Positions 6,647 through 9,692 of a stretch of 9,692 bases of DNA are shown here, in pieces. This DNA comes from Desulfobacterales bacterium. Its GTDB lineage: Bacteria > Desulfobacterota > Desulfobacteria > Desulfobacterales > Desulfosalsimonadaceae. The notes under the pieces are model-generated. The model did not search any database and was not told the origin of the DNA. It was given only the letters and a program-made list of their open reading frames with translations. Both the position numbers and the translations under genes were made by a program. The DNA lies in contig JAGYOT010000040.1 of assembly GCA_018399455.1 (NCBI GenBank), positions 1 to 9,692 of the forward strand, given 5' to 3'. Within the stretch, counting starts at the first letter, position 1. Each line of letters begins with the position of its first letter.

Positions 6647-7867
6647 CACCTCATTGATACTAAACACCGCCATTAACATGGAAATCACAATAAAGCCGAC
6701 GACCAGACCCATTCCCAGAATCAACGCGGGCTCCAGGAGACTGATCATGCGTTTGATTTTGTTTTCCACATGGTCTTCATAGTACTCGGCCACCCGCAAC
6801 AGCATTTTTTCCAGATTACCGGTTTCCTCGCCCACTGAGATCATTTGTATGGCAAGCGGCGGGAATATGCCGGCCTGGTTTAACGGAAGGCTCAGCTTTT
6901 CCCCTTCTTTAACCCGGTCGCGGACCTCTTTGACAGAATCGGCGATGACCTGATTGGTCATGATGACGCGAACCAGGCTCAACCCCTGGAGGATAGGCAC
7001 ACCGCTTCGTATCAGTGTTCCGAGCGTCCTGGAAAACCGGGCCATCTCAACACATTTGATCAGGTCCCCCCATACCGGCATCCGTATTTTCACGGCATCG
7101 AATTTCAAGCGCCCGGTTTCCGTTTTCACGTACTGCCGAACAGAGACAACAAAAAGGCCGATAAACAGGAGAAATGCCCACCAGTATCCCCGGACAAACT
7201 CGCTCAGTCCAAGCAAAAGCCGGGTGGACGCAGGAATCGCCTGGCCCATATCCGCGAAAATGATGGAAAATTTCGGGATTACAAATGTAAGCATAATAAT
7301 AATTGAGATCCCGCCCACAGAAAGAAGGAATGCCGGATAAATCAAAGCGGATTTGATATAATCCTTGACCTTTTGGATATTCTCCAAAAATTCACTAAGC
7401 CTGGCCAGCACTTCAGGCAGAATGCCGCCGGATTCACCGGCCCGGACCATATTCACATACAAGGGAGAAAAAATTTTGGGATACTGATTCATCGCATCCG
7501 ACAGAGAGTTCCCGCTCTGAACGGATTTCAAAACCCCCCTGATAATCCCCTTCAGTTTCTCACTTTCCGTGGTGTCATTTAGAATTATCAACGCCCGATC
7601 CATGGCCAGACCTGCCTCCAGCAATGTTCGCAGGTCCTGGGTGAAGAGCAGTACATCTCTGGAGGAGACCCCCCCCATATCAGAAAACAGGTTGAAGGAA
7701 AAATCAAGCTGCAGCCCTTTATGCAAAAAGCCATGGGGTTTTATCCGGACCGGGATACAGCCCGAGGCATGCAGCTGGGCGACCGCTGCTTTTTCTCCTT
7801 CAGCTTCAAGACTGCCCCGTATAAGCCTGCCGGAAGCATCCACTGCTTTGTAATAATACCTGGCCAT
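6638..7867 (-). CDS. gspF: GspF, polytopic inner-membrane platform protein
   Basis: 409-residue multi-pass platform protein, the membrane partner of GspE, GspL and GspM and homologue of type IV pilus PilC. It begins MARYYYKAVDASGRLIRGSLEAE, the standard family start. Two homologous cytoplasmic helical domains of the T2SSF type lie at about 70-195 and 272-395. They share the motif pairs LRTLLEAGLAMDRAL (79-93) with LGTLIRSGVPILQGL (282-296), and GESGGILPEVL (144-154) with GEETGNLEKML (346-356). Membrane helices lie at about 173-198, 227-243 and 378-402. All expected parts are present at normal length. The ATG at 7867 is 1 bp after the gspE stop, with GGA about 8 nt upstream, so it is coupled to gspE. 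Confidence 0.97.
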   Translation of the reverse strand: MARYYYKAVDASGRLIRGSLEAEGEKAAVAQLHASGCIPVRIKPHGFLHKGLQLDFSFNLFSDMGGVSSRDVLLFTQDLRTLLEAGLAMDRALIILNDTTESEKLKGIIRGVLKSVQSGNSLSDAMNQYPKIFSPLYVNMVRAGESGGILPEVLARLSEFLENIQKVKDYIKSALIYPAFLLSVGGISIIIMLTFVIPKFSIIFADMGQAIPASTRLLLGLSEFVRGYWWAFLLFIGLFVVSVRQYVKTETGRLKFDAVKIRMPVWGDLIKCVEMARFSRTLGTLIRSGVPILQGLSLVRVIMTNQVIADSVKEVRDRVKEGEKLSLPLNQAGIFPPLAIQMISVGEETGNLEKMLLRVAEYYEDHVENKIKRMISLLEPALILGMGLVVGFIVISMLMAVFSINEVGF

Positions 7868-7868
7868 T

Positions 7869-9401
7869 TTACTTTTCCAAAGTAACCCGTAAGACTTCGG
7901 ATATGGTTGTAATCCCTTCCTTCACCTTATCCCACCCGTTTTCCCGCAATGACTTCATCCCTGCGGCCCTGGCCACATCTTTCAGTCTCTCTGAGTCCGA
8001 GCCTGAATTGATTTCTTTGCGAATAGCGGCATCCACCGGCAAATATTCAAAAATTGCCGTTCTTCCCATAAACCCGCTGTAACGGCATGCTTCACAGCCC
8101 TGCCCGGCATAAAAGGAAACCTCCGCCGCCTCCTCCGTACTGACCCCAATGGCGTTGAGCAGTTTTTCATCCGGCTTGATCCGGGTTTTACAATGGGGAC
8201 ATATCACTCTTACCAGTCTCTGTGCAAGCACTCCCAGAAGCGTAGAGCTTAACAGAAAACCTTCTACGCCCATATCCAAAAGGCGGCTGATGGCGCCGAC
8301 GGAATCATTCGTATGGAGGGTACTGAAAATCAAATGCCCGGTAAGCGCACTTTGCACCGCTATCTCAGCCGTTTCTTTATCGCGGATCTCGCCCACAAGG
8401 ATGACATCCGGATCCTGCCGAACAATAGATCTCAGGCCATTGCTGAAGCTCATCCCGATTTTCGGTTTGACCTGGATCTGGTTAACCCCGGTAAGATAAT
8501 ATTCCACAGGATCTTCGAGCGTTATAATCTTTTTTTCCGAAGAATTTATTTTAGCCAGCGTTGTGTAAAGGGTCGAGGTCTTGCCGCTCCCGGTCGGGCC
8601 GGTGACCAGAATCATACCGTATGGCTGATGAATAACGTCCACGAACCGGGAAAGCATATGGGCAGGGAACCCGATCTTTTCCAAATCCAGGATCAGCATT
8701 TCCCTGTCAAGCACACGCATGACCAGGCTCTCACCGAAAAGGGTCGGGATGGTTGAAATCCTGAAGTCGATTTCCCGGTTGGTCACCTTCAGCTTGATCC
8801 TTCCGTCCTGGGGTAATCGCCTTTCAGCTATATCAAGATTGGCCATTATTTTAACACGGGAAATAATGGCAGCCTGCAGCCGGTTAGGCGGGGATTCAAT
8901 ATCATGGAGCACCCCGTCGATTCGAAATCTTACCTTGAAAACATTTTCAAAGGGTTCAAAATGAATATCACTGGCGCGAAGTTCAACGGCTTTTAGTATT
9001 AATCGATTGACAAGCCTGATAATCGGGGCTTCGGAGGCCAGATCCTTCAGGTAGTTCACATCGGTTTCAAGATTATCCGGAATTTCGTATGCGTCTTTTC
9101 CCGCCTCTTCAATTATCATTTCAAGGCTTTGCGCACCGGCGCCGTACAATCTCTCCACCGCATCCAATATGTCGGCCCCATTTCCCTGAAAAACCTCAAC
9201 GTCCAGCTCATACGTGTATTTCAGGGTATCGGCCAGAGAAAAATCAGCCGGATCGGCCATAACAATGCTCAATGTCCCGTTTTCCAGTTTCAGGGGGATG
9301 AATCCGGCCGACTGCATGAATTTGACGGAAAGGTTGTCCAGAAGGACAGGCTCTGTCGGAAACTGGTCCTGGGAAACAAATTCTTTTTCACTTTGTCTCA
9401 T
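7869..9401 (-). CDS. gspE: GspE, T2SS assembly ATPase
   Basis: 510-residue cytoplasmic secretion ATPase that powers pseudopilus assembly. The N-terminal domain (about 18-90) is of the T2SSE_N type that contacts GspL; I do not see the RLG motif of cyclic-di-GMP-binding MshEN domains. The catalytic core has Walker A GPTGSGKTS (268-276), Asp box ITLEDPVEY (293-301), Walker B PDVILVGEIRD (331-341) and His box TGHLIFSTLHTND (354-366), with arginines around 157-183 likely at the subunit interface. A four-cysteine zinc-binding insert CPHC...CEAC (C401, C404, C436, C439) is intact, as in true GspE and PilB proteins and unlike PilT. Nothing essential is missing. The ATG at 9401 has a weak GAAG about 9 nt upstream. 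It is the first gene of the visible operon; GspE versus PilB is decided by the five pseudopilins that follow. Confidence 0.97.
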   Translation of the reverse strand: MRQSEKEFVSQDQFPTEPVLLDNLSVKFMQSAGFIPLKLENGTLSIVMADPADFSLADTLKYTYELDVEVFQGNGADILDAVERLYGAGAQSLEMIIEEAGKDAYEIPDNLETDVNYLKDLASEAPIIRLVNRLILKAVELRASDIHFEPFENVFKVRFRIDGVLHDIESPPNRLQAAIISRVKIMANLDIAERRLPQDGRIKLKVTNREIDFRISTIPTLFGESLVMRVLDREMLILDLEKIGFPAHMLSRFVDVIHQPYGMILVTGPTGSGKTSTLYTTLAKINSSEKKIITLEDPVEYYLTGVNQIQVKPKIGMSFSNGLRSIVRQDPDVILVGEIRDKETAEIAVQSALTGHLIFSTLHTNDSVGAISRLLDMGVEGFLLSSTLLGVLAQRLVRVICPHCKTRIKPDEKLLNAIGVSTEEAAEVSFYAGQGCEACRYSGFMGRTAIFEYLPVDAAIRKEINSGSDSERLKDVARAAGMKSLRENGWDKVKEGITTISEVLRVTLEK

Positions 9402-9454
9402 TTGAATAAACTTCTTTGTTGCCGTCTAAAACGAATACGCTTTTTTGGCATGAA

Positions 9455-9473
9455 AAATTATAATTGATAATTT
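9455..9473. repeat. AT-rich inverted repeat upstream of gspE
   Basis: AAATTAT and ATAATTT form perfect 7-bp arms around the 5-bp centre AATTG. It overlaps the possible core promoter, where a regulator-binding site would lie, but in AT-rich DNA such palindromes also arise by chance. Confidence 0.35.
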
Positions 9474-9492
9474 ATATAAAACCATAGATCAA
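9464..9492 (-). promoter_or_regulatory. Weak candidate sigma-70 promoter
   Basis: On the minus strand TTGATC (9492-9487) and TATCAA (9469-9464) are separated by 17 nt; each matches 4 of 6 consensus bases. A better -10 word, TATAAT (9462-9457), is nearby but lacks a good -35 at proper spacing. It would give a leader of about 55 nt before gspE. Confidence 0.2.
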
Positions 9493-9501
9493 ACAGATTC
9501 C

Positions 9502-9536
9502 GCTGCCGGCATTAACAGGGCATTATGCTGCTGCCG
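9502..9536. repeat. Paired short direct repeats upstream of gspE
   Basis: GCTGCCG occurs at 9502-9508 and 9530-9536. Inside this, GGCATTA occurs at 9508-9514 and 9519-9525, 11 bp apart, close to one helical turn. The arrangement lies just upstream of the AT-rich promoter-like segment and could be a regulator-binding site; no known operator is recognised. Confidence 0.3.
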
Positions 9537-9607
9537 TTATGATGATAAGGTTCCCGTGGCCGCAACGCACCTGACCCGTAAGGTGAGCCGTTTATGACAT
9601 TTACAGC

Positions 9608-9625
9608 TAGCATATTCAATGCCAA
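9608..9625 (-). promoter_or_regulatory. Candidate sigma-54 (-24/-12) promoter
   Basis: The minus strand reads TTGGCATTGAATATGCTA. It has the invariant GG and GC dinucleotides exactly 10 nt apart, TTGGCA matching the -24 element and ATGCT close to the TTGCT/A -12 element. It faces gspE and would start a transcript near 9598, leaving a leader of about 196 nt. The CG after TGGCA is replaced by TT. A match of this quality can occur by chance, so this is only a candidate. Confidence 0.3.
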
Positions 9626-9692
9626 TTTATTTTTTCTTGCCTGATTTTATATCTAGTGCCCGAACGAAAACCAGGATTTTTTGTTAAGATTA

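Larger units (their letters stand above)
9402..9692. other. Non-coding leader upstream of gspE
   Basis: No convincing gene is seen on either strand in these 291 bases, and in particular no end of a gspD or gspC gene reading toward gspE. The stretch is AT-rich near 9445-9480 and 9620-9692. It contains a sigma-54-like site, a pair of repeated words at 9502-9536, an AT-rich palindrome at 9455-9473 and a weak hairpin at 9640-9675. It presumably holds the operon promoter. Confidence 0.6.

Noticed and set aside
9512..9613. Minus-strand 33-codon reading frame (ATG at 9613) in the leader, with an INGSP motif near its start that recalls flavodoxin-like reductases.
   Set aside because: Too short, no good ribosome-binding site, and the resemblance covers only a few residues. 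It would also overlap the candidate promoter elements. Treated as chance.
9640..9682. Hairpin CCTGATTTT/AAAACCAGG followed by six T on the plus strand, resembling a terminator.
   Set aside because: The stem is AT-rich with one mismatch and an 18-nt loop, and no plus-strand gene ends before it; on the minus strand it lacks a T run.
9616..9690. Open minus-strand frame of 24 codons entering from the right edge, possible tail of an upstream gene.
   Set aside because: Lysine-rich, very short and AT-rich, with no recognisable family; the length is expected by chance.
1..9692. Interpretation of the whole cluster as a type IV pilus operon.
   Set aside because: Five consecutive GspG-H-I-J-K-type pseudopilins, including a GspG with its calcium-site loop and a GspK without Glu+5, define a T2SS; there is no PilA, PilT or PilY1.

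Overview
This window is most of a type II secretion system (T2SS) operon, all read on the minus strand from right to left. The gene content (assembly ATPase, polytopic inner-membrane platform protein, five pseudopilins, actin-like/PilN-like platform protein) means a Gram-negative, two-membrane bacterium. Three things make a Desulfobacterota (former delta-proteobacterial) host my best guess, by inference only: GC content that looks near 50%, an operon that opens with gspE rather than gspC-gspD, and a GspL that keeps a PilN-type INLLP motif. No rRNA, tRNA or taxon marker is present to confirm it.

Layout from right (upstream) to left (downstream): 9402-9692 is a non-coding leader with candidate regulatory elements (a sigma-54-like -24/-12 site, short repeats, an AT-rich palindrome). 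Then come gspE (9401-7869), gspF (7867-6638), a 36-bp gap with a small hairpin and a strong purine-rich ribosome-binding region, gspG (6601-6170), gspH (6173-5658), gspI (5655-5200), gspJ (5194-4535) and gspK (about 4510-3449). After a 46-bp gap follow two GT4-family glycosyltransferases (3402-2278 and 2281-1106), and then a gspL-like gene that starts at 1103 and runs off the left edge. Most junctions are overlaps or gaps of 1-5 bp, so the genes look like one transcript with extensive translational coupling.

How they work together: GspE hydrolyses ATP on the cytoplasmic face and, with GspF and GspL, drives assembly of a periplasmic pseudopilus. GspG is its main subunit, and GspH, GspI, GspJ and GspK form its tip. 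The pseudopilus pushes folded periplasmic proteins out through the outer-membrane secretin GspD. GspC, GspD, GspM and the prepilin peptidase GspO are not in this window; some may lie beyond the left edge.

The unusual part is the pair of glycosyltransferases between gspK and gspL. They overlap each other by 4 bp and are joined to gspL by a 2-bp gap, so the second sugar-transfer gene and gspL look translationally linked. Whether they glycosylate a component or substrate of the secretion machine, or are passengers making surface polysaccharide, cannot be decided from sequence. No mobile element, CRISPR array, RNA gene or convincing plus-strand gene was found.
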